Assembly (NCBI GenBank): GCA_910584085.1
Contig: CAJTZY010000016.1
Coordinates: 1-31,342, forward strand
DNA length: 31,342 nucleotides
Reading direction: 5' to 3'
Source: an uncultured Bacilli bacterium
GTDB lineage: Bacteria > Bacillota_I > Bacilli_A > RF39 > UBA660
Shown: positions 7,806-16,192 of the stretch, in pieces
How positions within the stretch are numbered: position 1 is the first letter of the stretch
Layout: each line of letters opens with the position of its first letter
Made by a program: the position numbers and the translations under genes
The notes under the pieces: model-generated
Databases searched by the model: none
The model's input: the letters and a program-made list of their open reading frames with translations, nothing else
What the model was told of the DNA's origin: nothing

Positions 7806-7920
7806 TAAACCTCATTGAATTAATATTAATATTTTCTAAATTAATTTTTTGTAGCAATAAAATTTGTTCTTTATTTAATCTTCATAAATTAACTTTAATT
7901 GCCACCTTCCATATCTTCAT
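7780..7920 (-). pseudogene. possible 46-codon gene remnant in purA-pnuC gap
   Basis: From an ATG at 7920 a frame reads MKIWKVAIKVNL, TGA (7882-7884), then RLNKEQILLLQKINLE through DKYTLLV to a TAA that overlaps the pnuC -10. There is no ribosome-binding site. The protein-like wording on both sides of one TGA suggests the tail of a lost gene, but a chance frame in AT-rich DNA is possible. The rest of 7754-8002 holds only the promoter described separately. Confidence 0.25.
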
Positions 7921-8002
7921 AATAGCGTAATTATTTCTTATATATAGTAAATAATATCATAAATTATCAAATATCAACGCATTTAGAGTATTGTTAAGTT
8001 CG

Positions 8003-9268
8003 CTAATCCCTAACTATAATTGACTCTCTGCCTGCTCCCGTTCCAAGAAATTTTATCTTAGTATCAGTTAATTCTTCTATTCTTTCTATATACTTCTTTG
8101 CATTTAATGGAAGTTCATCATATGTTTTACAATTACTTATATCTCCAAAATTTCCATCAAATTCCTCATATATTGGGTTTGCTTTATTTAAAAATTCTAT
8201 GTTAGTGTTAAAATACTCAACTCTTTTCCCATCGATTTCATATGCTACACATATTTTTATTTTATCAAGTTTTCCCACTGTATCTAAATGATTCATAGCT
8301 ATACCTGTTATACCATTTAACATAATTGCATAATTAAGAGCAACTATATCAAGCCAACCACATCTTCTTGGTCTTTTTGTTGTTGTACCATATTCATGAC
8401 CTAACTCTCTTATTTTATCTCCTACTTCATCAGTTAATTCTGTTACATATGGTCCTTCACCAACACGTGATGAATATGCTTTTATAACTCCATATACTTC
8501 ATTAATATATTTAGAACCTATTCCTGTTCCAGTTGATACTCCACCAATTGTAGGATTACTTGATGTAACATATGGATATGTACCAAAATCTACATCAAGT
8601 AATGTTGCTTGTGCGCCTTCACATAATATCGATTCATTATTTTTTATTGCCTTATGTAACATTGTCGTTGTATCACATATATAAGGTTTTAATATTTCAG
8701 CGTATTTACTATATTCATCATATATCTCATTAAAATCTAATTCATCATATCCATTTACTTTTAATATTTTATTTTTATTTTCAACATTTACTTTTAAATA
8801 ATCTTTAAATTTATCACTAATAAAATCAAGCATACGTATTCCACATCTTTCAAACTTATCACAATATGCAGGTCCTATTCCTCTTTTTGTTGTTCCTATT
8901 TTTCTTTCTCCTCTAATACTTTCAAGCATTTCATCTAATTTTATATGATATGGAAGAATTAAATGTGCTTTATCACTTATATATAAATTATCAAGTGTAT
9001 AACCATTTTCTTTTAAATACTCCATTTCTTCTATTAATACTTTTGGATCTATTACAACGCCATTTCCAAGTATTGCCTTAACATTTTCATTTAAAATTCC
9101 ACTAGGTATTAAATGGAAAGCAAATGTTTTTCCATCAACCTCAACTTTATGCCCTGCATTATTTCCTCCTGAAAATCTTACTGCATATTTACTTTCTTTT
9201 GATAAATAATCAATTATTTTACCTTTTCCTTCATCACCATAAAATGCACCTAATACTACATTTACCAT
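8003..9268 (-). CDS. purA: adenylosuccinate synthetase
   Basis: First committed step from IMP to AMP: IMP + aspartate + GTP gives adenylosuccinate. About 421 residues, normal for the family. GDEGKGKI (11-18) carries the catalytic Asp and phosphate loop, GGNNAGH ends in catalytic His40, and later come GTTKRGIGPAYCDK, GAQATLLDVDFGTYP, STGTGIG and the arginine-rich TTKRPRRCGWLD substrate loop. I start at ATG 9268, preceded by AAAGGATG at good spacing and matching the family N-terminus. An in-frame ATG at 9322 has no ribosome-binding site. It is transcribed alone from the promoter at 9434-9462 through a leader of about 160 nt. No purB or other pur gene lies nearby. Confidence 0.96.
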   Translation of the reverse strand: MVNVVLGAFYGDEGKGKIIDYLSKESKYAVRFSGGNNAGHKVEVDGKTFAFHLIPSGILNENVKAILGNGVVIDPKVLIEEMEYLKENGYTLDNLYISDKAHLILPYHIKLDEMLESIRGERKIGTTKRGIGPAYCDKFERCGIRMLDFISDKFKDYLKVNVENKNKILKVNGYDELDFNEIYDEYSKYAEILKPYICDTTTMLHKAIKNNESILCEGAQATLLDVDFGTYPYVTSSNPTIGGVSTGTGIGSKYINEVYGVIKAYSSRVGEGPYVTELTDEVGDKIRELGHEYGTTTKRPRRCGWLDIVALNYAIMLNGITGIAMNHLDTVGKLDKIKICVAYEIDGKRVEYFNTNIEFLNKANPIYEEFDGNFGDISNCKTYDELPLNAKKYIERIEELTDTKIKFLGTGAGRESIIVRD

Positions 9269-9374
9269 ACTATCATCCTTTTCTATTATAATATTACTTA
9301 GTCTTTTTATATTTTTTATCATTTTAAATTAATATATGAATATTCTAATTTTATTAATTCATTTAGGTACTTCC

Positions 9375-9410
9375 TTAAATAGTCCGTTTAATTATAACAT
9401 AGTTATACAT
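9375..9410 (-). CDS. 11-codon upstream ORF in the purA leader
   Basis: ATG at 9410 through TAA at 9375-9377 encodes MYNYVIIKRTI. A strong AAGGAGA site sits eight bases ahead, better than the one for purA, and the predicted transcript starts only a few bases before it. The perfect repeat TATAACATAGTTATA (9393-9407) lies inside it and could be a small hairpin or another protein site. No attenuator hairpin is evident after it. It could be a leader peptide or a chance frame. The remaining bases of 9323-9685 hold the promoter and terminator listed separately. Confidence 0.4.
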   Translation of the reverse strand: MYNYVIIKRTI

Positions 9411-9427
9411 ATCAATCTCTCCTTACA

Positions 9428-9487
9428 TATAGTAATATACACTATAAGTTGATAAATGTCAATATATTTGTAGTAATTTTTACCATA
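9428..9487 (-). promoter_or_regulatory. purA promoter with twin operator-like repeats
   Basis: Minus-strand TTGACA (9457-9462), 17-bp spacer, TATATT (9434-9439). A perfect TATAGT-N7-ACTATA repeat (9428-9446) covers the -10. A degenerate copy, TGTAGT-N7-ACCATA on the plus strand (9469-9487), lies upstream of the -35, 41 bp away centre to centre. Nearly the same sequence recurs at 13086-13160. Confidence 0.75.
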
Positions 9488-9643
9488 AGTTTGAAATTTA
9501 TTGTAATTATTTAAAATAAAGGTCTAAAAAAGTATATAAAAAAATTTTTTATTATATTTATATACCTTTTATAAATAGTATAAATTCAACTAATTATTTA
9601 ATATCAAGACAAAATATACTCCTACTATAGCATTAAATATACT

Positions 9644-9671
9644 AAAAAGAGTAATAATTCACTTATTACTC
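9644..9671 (-). terminator. terminator after the unknown two-gene operon
   Basis: Minus strand: GAGTAATAA, loop GTGAA, TTATTACTC, then TTTTT. A perfect 9-bp stem (9649-9657 with 9663-9671) and T-run, just after the stop at 9686. It separates the operon from the purA promoter. Confidence 0.88.
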
Positions 9672-9685
9672 ACATCTTCATAATT

Positions 9686-10783
9686 TTAATAAATTCTATT
9701 ATTTGGAAATTTCAAATTTAATTTTTTCTCTACTAATGGTTTTACATCAATATATCTTTTTTCTTTTTCTTGCTCAACAAGATATTCAAATTTTTTTAAC
9801 ATTTTTTCTTTACTAAATTTATATAAAACTGAACAATTTGCAAGATCTTCATAGAAGTATTCATCATTAAAACAATTATCTTCATAATTAGATTCAAAAT
9901 AGTCATCATCGTATTTTTCTTTTATATATATATTAGAATTATTAAAATTTATTATTGACTCATCATATACAACAGGGCCTTGAAATTCAAAATCCATAGA
10001 TATTTCTGTAACATGAAAAACAGAAGCTGGATTTTTTTTCAAAGTATATTTTGATAAATCTCCATCAATTATTATATTTTCAAAATCAGAGTAATCATAA
10101 TTTTCTATTCTACCATTGAATTCATTTATTGGTAGTGTGCCCTCATTAGCAATTTTTGTTAATGAAATTACTTTACTATTTTTATATACTTCTTGTTTTG
10201 ATTCAAATTCACATTTAATATATCCTTCTTTACTGAAATAAGTATATCCACTATTATATTCTCTATCCTTTTGTTCAAAAGTAAATATACCAGTATTTTT
10301 TTTAATGATAAATGATACTTGAGTTGCTAAAACTACTTTGCTTCTTAATACATTTGAATAAATAGTATCCTCATAATCTTCATCTTTTAGATAACATTTT
10401 TTATCTATACAACAACCCTTATTTTGATAAATAGAACTACCGTAATTATAATAGTCTTCGTTAAAAATTGTATTAATTGTTATTATAGTTTTATCACTTT
10501 CAACTTTAATATTTAAAATATTTTTTAAATATTCATATAATCTTTCTTGCATTGTTTTAAAGTAGTCACTGTAGTATTTATTACAGTATTCTAAACTTCT
10601 TTCAAAAATATTTTCAGCCTCAATACAATCGTCAAAAGAAACATCATGATATTCTTCACTTTCAAAAATATATAAACATAAATAATAAAATAATTCTTCA
10701 CTATTTATTGCATATTCTGGAACATTCAATTTTACTAATATTTTATTTAAGAGATTTTGATAATTTTTTTTGTTTTGTTTCAT
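9686..10783 (-). CDS. hypothetical protein, Tyr/Asn/Asp-rich
   Basis: About 365 residues, not recognised. There is no signal peptide or membrane segment. The N-terminal third is helical and acidic (LNVPEYAINSEELFYYLCLY, FDDCIEAENIFERSLEYCNK). The middle is strand-rich with many Tyr and Asp and a Cys cluster, NKGCCIDKKC. The C-terminal end is a basic helix (KEKMLKKFEYLVEQEKEKRY). I favour ATG 10783 with GGGTGA six bases upstream; GTG 10792 is the alternative. It overlaps the 3' end of the 768-residue gene upstream by about 41 nt in another frame, so the two are co-transcribed and likely translationally coupled, which suggests a joint role. Confidence 0.7.
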   Translation of the reverse strand: MKQNKKNYQNLLNKILVKLNVPEYAINSEELFYYLCLYIFESEEYHDVSFDDCIEAENIFERSLEYCNKYYSDYFKTMQERLYEYLKNILNIKVESDKTIITINTIFNEDYYNYGSSIYQNKGCCIDKKCYLKDEDYEDTIYSNVLRSKVVLATQVSFIIKKNTGIFTFEQKDREYNSGYTYFSKEGYIKCEFESKQEVYKNSKVISLTKIANEGTLPINEFNGRIENYDYSDFENIIIDGDLSKYTLKKNPASVFHVTEISMDFEFQGPVVYDESIINFNNSNIYIKEKYDDDYFESNYEDNCFNDEYFYEDLANCSVLYKFSKEKMLKKFEYLVEQEKEKRYIDVKPLVEKKLNLKFPNNRIY

Positions 10784-13049
10784 TAGTTTCACCCATTAAC
10801 CTTTCTAAATTTTCTACTATGCCATTTTTTCTTAATGTGATATCTCCATCAATATCCACTACATATAGACATCCTGCATTTTCTATTTTCAATATATATG
10901 AGCTTTTTTCTATAGTTCCATCACTTAAAACAATTTTTTTAGGTATGAATGTTATATCATCAACTGCATGTGTAATTGGAATACCTTCTTTATAACACTG
11001 ACATCTATTTTTATCTTGTATAATGAAGATATTATTACAATAATCTACTACTTTATCAAAAGGTCCAATAATTAAAGTACTATTATCTTCAAGTAAATAT
11101 TGCTTTTTACCATTTCCATATTTTACTTCAATACATATATATTTATCATATGTTCTAATTACTTCAAAATTATTTTGTCTTATTACCTTTTTACTAGATT
11201 TACTTACATAAATTGTTTCTTCTATATTTTTTGAATTACTAGAAAAATTACTTTGCTTGTTAATGTTTTGAACTTTATTAAGATTTACACAAACAAATTT
11301 CCCACCATCAATGAAATTATTTATCAACTTATTTTCAAAATTTAATTCATCTGTATCAGGTAATAATTTTATTTGATTATCTTGTTTTGTTTTTACGGGT
11401 ACTAATTGAAAACTACTTTCAACGCTTGAAATTATTTCTTGTTTTTGATATAAAGATAATTGAAAATTTTCTTTACTAATTAGATTTGCATTTTTGATGC
11501 TAGGAAGTAGAAAGGCAGAATTTGGCAAATTACTTTCTAACATTAATGAATTAATACTATTTTTTATAAGAGGATGAATTGTTGATTTTTCTATATTCTT
11601 CAATAAAAAGTCAACCGTTAATTCAAATATATTTCCATTATAGTCTACTGCATACGTTTTACCTTCCCTAAAATATAATATATATCCTTCTAAACTAAAA
11701 CTATCATAAATTAAAGAATTATCTATAGTAAATATAACTTCTGGATTACTAGTTAAATTTCTAACTAGTGAGAAATTTATTTCACTACACCAGGCACCAT
11801 CCGCATAATTTTGTACTAAATATAAATTATTTGTTAATTTTTTTACTTTTCTTGGTATAATCATAAATTCATAATAATTTTCATTATATACTGATTTTGA
11901 GATTTTATATAATGATTCTATATAACCACTATAATGTTTTAAAAATATTAAATTCTTTACATCATCTATTATATTTATCTTTCCATACTCATCTTCTATT
12001 ATAAGACTTGGTATTATATCTCCATCAATCTTATTGTATGCTATTGTAGATGAAGAACTCCAATCATATACATAATCAAATCTGCAATCAATAATTTCTG
12101 ATTGACTATCTAAATCATATAGACCATATTTTTTATCAAAATTCATATCATATTTACAAACAACAATTATACTTGAATCATTATATTTTTTATTATTAGG
12201 TAAATCGCAATATTCATAATTTTCAGTACTGATAATCTTACTTCCTAATAATTCAAAATAGCATTTCTCATTACCCTTTGTACAATATATATATTTTTCA
12301 TTAACTATTTTTACAATATCGTAACTCATATCATATAAATATTCTGGATAAACACCATTTAATAAATTATTGAATAATGAAATTAAGTTTTCAACGTTAT
12401 CCTTTTTTACATAGTTTTCATATAATTTTTTAATAAAATCATATACTCTTTTATCTCTATCAACATTCATTGATAATTTAAGGGTATTACCATTCATATC
12501 TACAATACAAAATTTATCTTTATTTTCATTAACATCTTTTAAAACTATTAACTTTTGACAAATTATAAAATCTATCTCTTTTAATCCACTAAATATCTTA
12601 TCTCCATTGAAGTTATAAATTGTACAGCCGTTTTTCTTTGTACAAATGATACTATCACAGTCATTACTTACATCTATATAATCTTGTTGTTTAAAAGTTA
12701 GTTTATCCTGATATTCACCACTACTATTCTTATGAGCTAAATGATAATTACCATTATCGAGATAAAATATAACCTCATTTCCATCTATTTTCTCTTTAGT
12801 TTCTAACATTACTTTTTTAGATTCATATATAGAATCTATTTCATTTTGAGGTATATCCTTGATATTGTTATATGCAGTCATTATACGTTGTATTTCATAA
12901 ATGTATTTCTTATTATTAATGACACCATTTAGTATAGGTGCATATTCATCGCTATTTAATATATCAGTTAATGCTTCATCTATATTTTTATGCTTTCTTG
13001 GATTATATTTAAGTATTTCTAAATTTCTTTTTAACTCTTTGCTATCCAT
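10743..13049 (-). CDS. hypothetical protein with WG-like beta repeats
   Basis: About 768 residues, no signal peptide or membrane helix. It shows a recurring pattern of short strands with Gly-Asn/Asp turns, e.g. CTIYNFNGDKIFSGLKEIDF, FCIVDMNGNTLKL, YGLYDLDSQSEIIDCRFDYV, YAVDYNGNIFEL and LYVVDIDGDITLRKNG, resembling degenerate WG/KWG or propeller-type repeats used as binding scaffolds. The first 100 residues are helical and lack repeats. I start at ATG 13049 after AGGGAGG; an upstream in-frame ATG at 13103 falls inside the promoter -10 and cannot be the start. The gene is first in a two-gene operon whose promoter is about 90% identical to that of purA. The function is unknown; the repeat assignment is by eye. 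Confidence 0.68.
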   Translation of the reverse strand: MDSKELKRNLEILKYNPRKHKNIDEALTDILNSDEYAPILNGVINNKKYIYEIQRIMTAYNNIKDIPQNEIDSIYESKKVMLETKEKIDGNEVIFYLDNGNYHLAHKNSSGEYQDKLTFKQQDYIDVSNDCDSIICTKKNGCTIYNFNGDKIFSGLKEIDFIICQKLIVLKDVNENKDKFCIVDMNGNTLKLSMNVDRDKRVYDFIKKLYENYVKKDNVENLISLFNNLLNGVYPEYLYDMSYDIVKIVNEKYIYCTKGNEKCYFELLGSKIISTENYEYCDLPNNKKYNDSSIIVVCKYDMNFDKKYGLYDLDSQSEIIDCRFDYVYDWSSSSTIAYNKIDGDIIPSLIIEDEYGKINIIDDVKNLIFLKHYSGYIESLYKISKSVYNENYYEFMIIPRKVKKLTNNLYLVQNYADGAWCSEINFSLVRNLTSNPEVIFTIDNSLIYDSFSLEGYILYFREGKTYAVDYNGNIFELTVDFLLKNIEKSTIHPLIKNSINSLMLESNLPNSAFLLPSIKNANLISKENFQLSLYQKQEIISSVESSFQLVPVKTKQDNQIKLLPDTDELNFENKLINNFIDGGKFVCVNLNKVQNINKQSNFSSNSKNIEETIYVSKSSKKVIRQNNFEVIRTYDKYICIEVKYGNGKKQYLLEDNSTLIIGPFDKVVDYCNNIFIIQDKNRCQCYKEGIPITHAVDDITFIPKKIVLSDGTIEKSSYILKIENAGCLYVVDIDGDITLRKNGIVENLERLMGETNETKQKKLSKSLK

Positions 13050-13088
13050 ATTTTCCTCCCTTTGTAAGAAACCTTTATCTCTCACACA

Positions 13089-13148
13089 TATAGTAATATA
13101 CACTATAAGTTAACAAATGTCAATATATTTATAGTATTTTTTACTATA
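13089..13148 (-). promoter_or_regulatory. promoter with twin operators, near-copy of purA promoter
   Basis: Minus-strand TTGACA (13118-13123), 17-bp spacer, TATATT (13095-13100). Two perfect TATAGT-N7-ACTATA repeats: 13089-13107 over the -10 and 13130-13148 upstream of the -35, with centres 41 bp (about four helical turns) apart. From 13086 to about 13160 it differs from the purA promoter at about seven positions. Confidence 0.78.
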
Positions 13149-13235
13149 AGTTTTGAATTTAATAAAAAGGATTTTCATAAATATGGATTTTCTTATAAAT
13201 ATATACTAATTATGAAACAAATATTAATAAATGTT

Positions 13236-13257
13236 AAAAAAAAAAGGATTTCTCCTT
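13236..13257 (-). terminator. terminator of the transglutaminase-like gene
   Basis: Minus strand: AAGGA, GAAA tetraloop, TCCTT, followed by a run of Ts through 13236. The stem is short, but the GNRA loop and long T-tract directly after the stop at 13262 make it convincing. Confidence 0.75.
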
Positions 13258-13261
13258 AAAT

Positions 13262-14860
13262 TTATCTTATTCTACTAGATTCCGTTTCTTCTGTTATTTC
13301 AACTCTTTCTGCATATTCATCACTACCATAATTTAGTTCACTATAACTATCAATTCTATCTTCTAATTCCTTTTCATAGTCAAGTATTTCTGGATGGATA
13401 TCTGGTAATTCATCTTTATAATAACGTTTAGATTCAATATCTTCTTCTAGTTCATCATACTCTCTTTCTTTTTGTTTATTATTTTTTGACACTTCACTAA
13501 GTTTTAAATCCAAGAAATTAAGATATTTAATACTTGCTAGTCTCATTAAATAAATTTTAGATTTTTTTATATCTTCCAAATTATCTAAATCTAATTTAAC
13601 TTTAAAACGATTTTCTATGGTTTTTTCTATTTCTTCCTGTAAATTTACTGAGGCAATTCTTTCTCTAGCAAATTTTATCAAATTTTCTCTATAAATTGGA
13701 TCAATATAAGGATGCTTTTTTATTGAAGTTATATTTGTTAAAATATTATGATTCTTTTTTAGTTCCTCTTCTGTCATTAAAAAATATTCAATAATTTTAT
13801 CTTTTTTATTGTATTTATTGGCAACGTCAAATGTAATATCACTATATAGCATTCCTCCATCTAATACAATTCCTTGTATTGAATGATTAGAAACTCCTTT
13901 TTCCATTTCCTCTTTAGTTCCAGCCACACAACTTATATCACAAGCCTTAATATTATTTAATTTAAGCAAAAACTGCATAGCATGTGTATAACCTTGACAT
14001 ACTACTAATTTCTTTATTAATGCATTATATGTACTGTTAGATCCCCCCTTAAATCCATTTTTTACTTCTACCTTTCCTTTACTATCCATTTGTTGAGCAC
14101 TTGTAAAATCATAACTAATATTATCTAATATTAGTGAATGTATTATTGCATATTTTTCATAATCAGTATCGCCATCTTTTATATATTTATTATAATCATT
14201 AATCGCAGATTTAAGCATTCTTTCAACATCAAATATGGAATAATTTGTTTGAGCATCTCTTGCAGTTAAATTTCTTGTGCTTTCTGAAAATTTCATTTTA
14301 GATAATAATATATTTTTATTATTTTGTTCATACATTTCTTTATATTCTGGATAGTATAATAAGTCTATTTGTGCTATTCCATTTTCTTCTATAACTCTTT
14401 CTGCTAAATTTAATATTGAATTTACATCACTGTAACTTGAATTACCAAAAAAATCTAAAAATTTAAGATTCTTTAATTCATATAAACCAGAAATATTTTC
14501 TAAATTACTATTATTTGCTATATATAAACTTTGAAGATTTTTAAATTCTGATAAATCTATTTTTGAAACATTACTTTTAATTATGTGGAGATTTTTAACA
14601 AATGAATATTTATTTAAATATTCTTGATAATTTTGTTCTTCAAAATTAATTCTCTTCATAATTGCTTTATTACCCAAACAAATTTGTATCATATTTTCAC
14701 TTATTTCAATATATATATTTTCAAGTTCACTTTCTAAAAAAGTAGTATTTTTATTATATACCTTTTTTAATTCTTCTGGTTCTGGTATATTATTTTCTCT
14801 TCTATATGTTTCAATTAATTGCCTTACAATTTTTCCTGTATCAAAATCTAAATTTATCAT
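13262..14860 (-). CDS. LRR plus transglutaminase-like domain protein
   Basis: 532 residues, no signal peptide. Residues about 86-155 form two to three leucine-rich-like repeats (FVKNLHIIKSNVSKIDL, FKNLQSLYIANNSNLENI, LKNLKFLDFFGNSS). Residues about 235-350 form a transglutaminase-like papain-fold core: Cys288 in LVVCQGYTHAMQFLL, His326 in SNHSIQG and Asp341 in YSDITFD make the Cys-His-Asp triad in correct order and spacing. The C-terminal 100 residues are charged and helical (ESKRYYKDELPDIHPE). Such domains may act as proteases or crosslinkers, or be tied to protein-protein work through the repeats. The N-terminus lacks export signals, so a cytosolic role is likely. AAGGATG precedes the ATG. 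It is a single-gene unit. Confidence 0.72.
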   Translation of the reverse strand: MINLDFDTGKIVRQLIETYRRENNIPEPEELKKVYNKNTTFLESELENIYIEISENMIQICLGNKAIMKRINFEEQNYQEYLNKYSFVKNLHIIKSNVSKIDLSEFKNLQSLYIANNSNLENISGLYELKNLKFLDFFGNSSYSDVNSILNLAERVIEENGIAQIDLLYYPEYKEMYEQNNKNILLSKMKFSESTRNLTARDAQTNYSIFDVERMLKSAINDYNKYIKDGDTDYEKYAIIHSLILDNISYDFTSAQQMDSKGKVEVKNGFKGGSNSTYNALIKKLVVCQGYTHAMQFLLKLNNIKACDISCVAGTKEEMEKGVSNHSIQGIVLDGGMLYSDITFDVANKYNKKDKIIEYFLMTEEELKKNHNILTNITSIKKHPYIDPIYRENLIKFARERIASVNLQEEIEKTIENRFKVKLDLDNLEDIKKSKIYLMRLASIKYLNFLDLKLSEVSKNNKQKEREYDELEEDIESKRYYKDELPDIHPEILDYEKELEDRIDSYSELNYGSDEYAERVEITEETESSRIR

Positions 14861-14984
14861 ATAATCACATCCTTAGTTTTATTATATAACATTTTTTATT
14901 AATTTATATTTTTTTATTAAAATTAAAAGAATATATACAATTACTTTACATTCTATTTGTTAAAACTATTAATAAAAAGATATA

Positions 14985-15010
14985 CAAAAAATGACTAATT
15001 ATTTAGCCAT
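14985..15010 (-). terminator. terminator overlapping the end of the dehydrogenase gene
   Basis: Minus strand: ATGGCTAA, loop ATAA, TTAGTCAT, then TTTTTT. An 8-bp stem with one G-T pair; its left arm is the last codons of the gene ending at 14999. Confidence 0.75.
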
Positions 15011-16057
15011 TCTTTGATATTTTAATTCTCCCATTTTTGAAGTTGGAATAAATCCTGATTCTGCATTTATAACATCGGGTATTCTATTTACTATAGATGC
15101 ACAAGTAAGTTCCACTGTACTTGGCTTATTAACTACAAATGTTGTATCTGGTTCACCATATATAGTCCATTCATTTTTATCAAAGTCTGTATCAGCATAT
15201 ACTTTACCAATACATTCACTCTCAATCACAATTCCTTCTTTTGTAGTTGTAGTAACTACCGCACTCATTCCTGTTGCCATACCTGCTTTAACTGTCATTC
15301 CAAGAGTTTCAGAATTAATATCTTCACTATGCGTTTGAGGAACACATTTTTGAGTTTGATTTACTACAGTAAGCCCTAATTTATCACACAACCAACCATT
15401 TGTGCTCCACATATAACTTGGTGAATATTCACCATTATCTATAAGTTTTTGTCTTTCTTCATCGCTCATACGATCAACACTTGCAACAGACGCATCAAAC
15501 TCATCTAAAGTAAGTCCCGCACCATGCGCTTTGGCAAGTGCGATACCATAGTCTTCCACATTATAAGAAGAACTACCCTTTATTTTAGTAATATTATGAG
15601 TAGCTCCTGCTATTGTTGTAATTAAATTACCCCAAAATGCATCTTGATATCCACTACCAGTAATAGTACAATTATTTAATTTAGCTAACTTATCTATTTC
15701 ATAAGTTACCTTAGGTGATGAATTAAATGGATAAAAAGCCTCCTCACAAGTAGTAATTGCATTTACTCCACATTTAGCACATGTAAGTAATACATCCTTT
15801 AAATCATTCATTAAACTCATTGTAGTTACAATTGCAATATTAGGTTTAGTTTGAGTAAGTAACTCTTCAAGTTCATCTATATGTTTAATTTCAACTCCTA
15901 AAGAGTCACAACCTATAACATTACTAACATCCTTACCAATAATATTTGGATTAATATCTACAGCTCCCACTAATTCATATCCATTATCCATAGCATATTT
16001 CATAGTATAAATAGACATTTTACCACAACCAATTTGAACAAATTTTACCTTCTCCAT
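14999..16057 (-). CDS. 2,4-diaminopentanoate dehydrogenase-like oxidoreductase
   Basis: 352 residues. The N-terminal Rossmann motif VQIGCGKM (7-14) and the following VDINPNIIGKDV place it in the DapB/DAP-dehydrogenase-like family. TTCEEAFYPF, TGSGYQDAFWGNLITTIAGA and the C-terminal half resemble clostridial 2,4-diaminopentanoate dehydrogenase, the NAD(P)-dependent enzyme of anaerobic ornithine breakdown. The other genes of that pathway (ornithine aminomutase, AKP thiolase) are absent from the window, so the substrate may differ. Base composition and codon choice look a little less extreme than the neighbours (more GC in this stretch), which could reflect high expression or acquisition. It is a single-gene unit with its own promoter and terminator; GGAGG precedes the ATG. 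Confidence 0.72.
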   Translation of the reverse strand: MEKVKFVQIGCGKMSIYTMKYAMDNGYELVGAVDINPNIIGKDVSNVIGCDSLGVEIKHIDELEELLTQTKPNIAIVTTMSLMNDLKDVLLTCAKCGVNAITTCEEAFYPFNSSPKVTYEIDKLAKLNNCTITGSGYQDAFWGNLITTIAGATHNITKIKGSSSYNVEDYGIALAKAHGAGLTLDEFDASVASVDRMSDEERQKLIDNGEYSPSYMWSTNGWLCDKLGLTVVNQTQKCVPQTHSEDINSETLGMTVKAGMATGMSAVVTTTTKEGIVIESECIGKVYADTDFDKNEWTIYGEPDTTFVVNKPSTVELTCASIVNRIPDVINAESGFIPTSKMGELKYQRMAK

Positions 16058-16078
16058 ATATCCTCCATTTCTATTTAA

Positions 16079-16107
16079 AGTATATATGCTTTTTTTGTCT
16101 AATTCAA
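16079..16107 (-). promoter_or_regulatory. promoter of the dehydrogenase gene
   Basis: Minus-strand TTGAAT (16102-16107), 17-bp spacer, TATACT (16079-16084), some 20 bases ahead of the GGAGG site and ATG at 16057. Confidence 0.6.
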
Positions 16108-16151
16108 TAGAATTTTAAGTTATTAAATGAAATTTAACATACTATTTACAA

Positions 16152-16187
16152 AAAAGCTATTATAAATTTTCATTCATAATAGCTTTT
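16152..16187 (-). terminator. fic terminator
   Basis: Perfect 12-bp inverted repeat, AAAAGCTATTAT (16152-16163) and ATAATAGCTTTT (16176-16187), with a 12-nt loop. On the minus strand it ends in TTTTTT and lies just beyond the fic stop at 16193. Confidence 0.88.
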
Positions 16188-16192
16188 AATAA

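Noticed and set aside
9268..9428. Purine riboswitch in the purA leader
   Set aside because: No paired stems with the conserved loop and junction bases of the purine aptamer, and no terminator or antiterminator pair, could be found.
9428..9446. NrdR or TnrA/GlnR site at the purA promoter
   Set aside because: Only half of the NrdR box matches, and the arm length and spacing differ from TGTNAN7TNACA, so neither assignment is supported.
13086..13160. Insertion-sequence end or attachment site
   Set aside because: The duplicated block coincides with a full promoter and there is no transposase, terminal repeat or target duplication near it.
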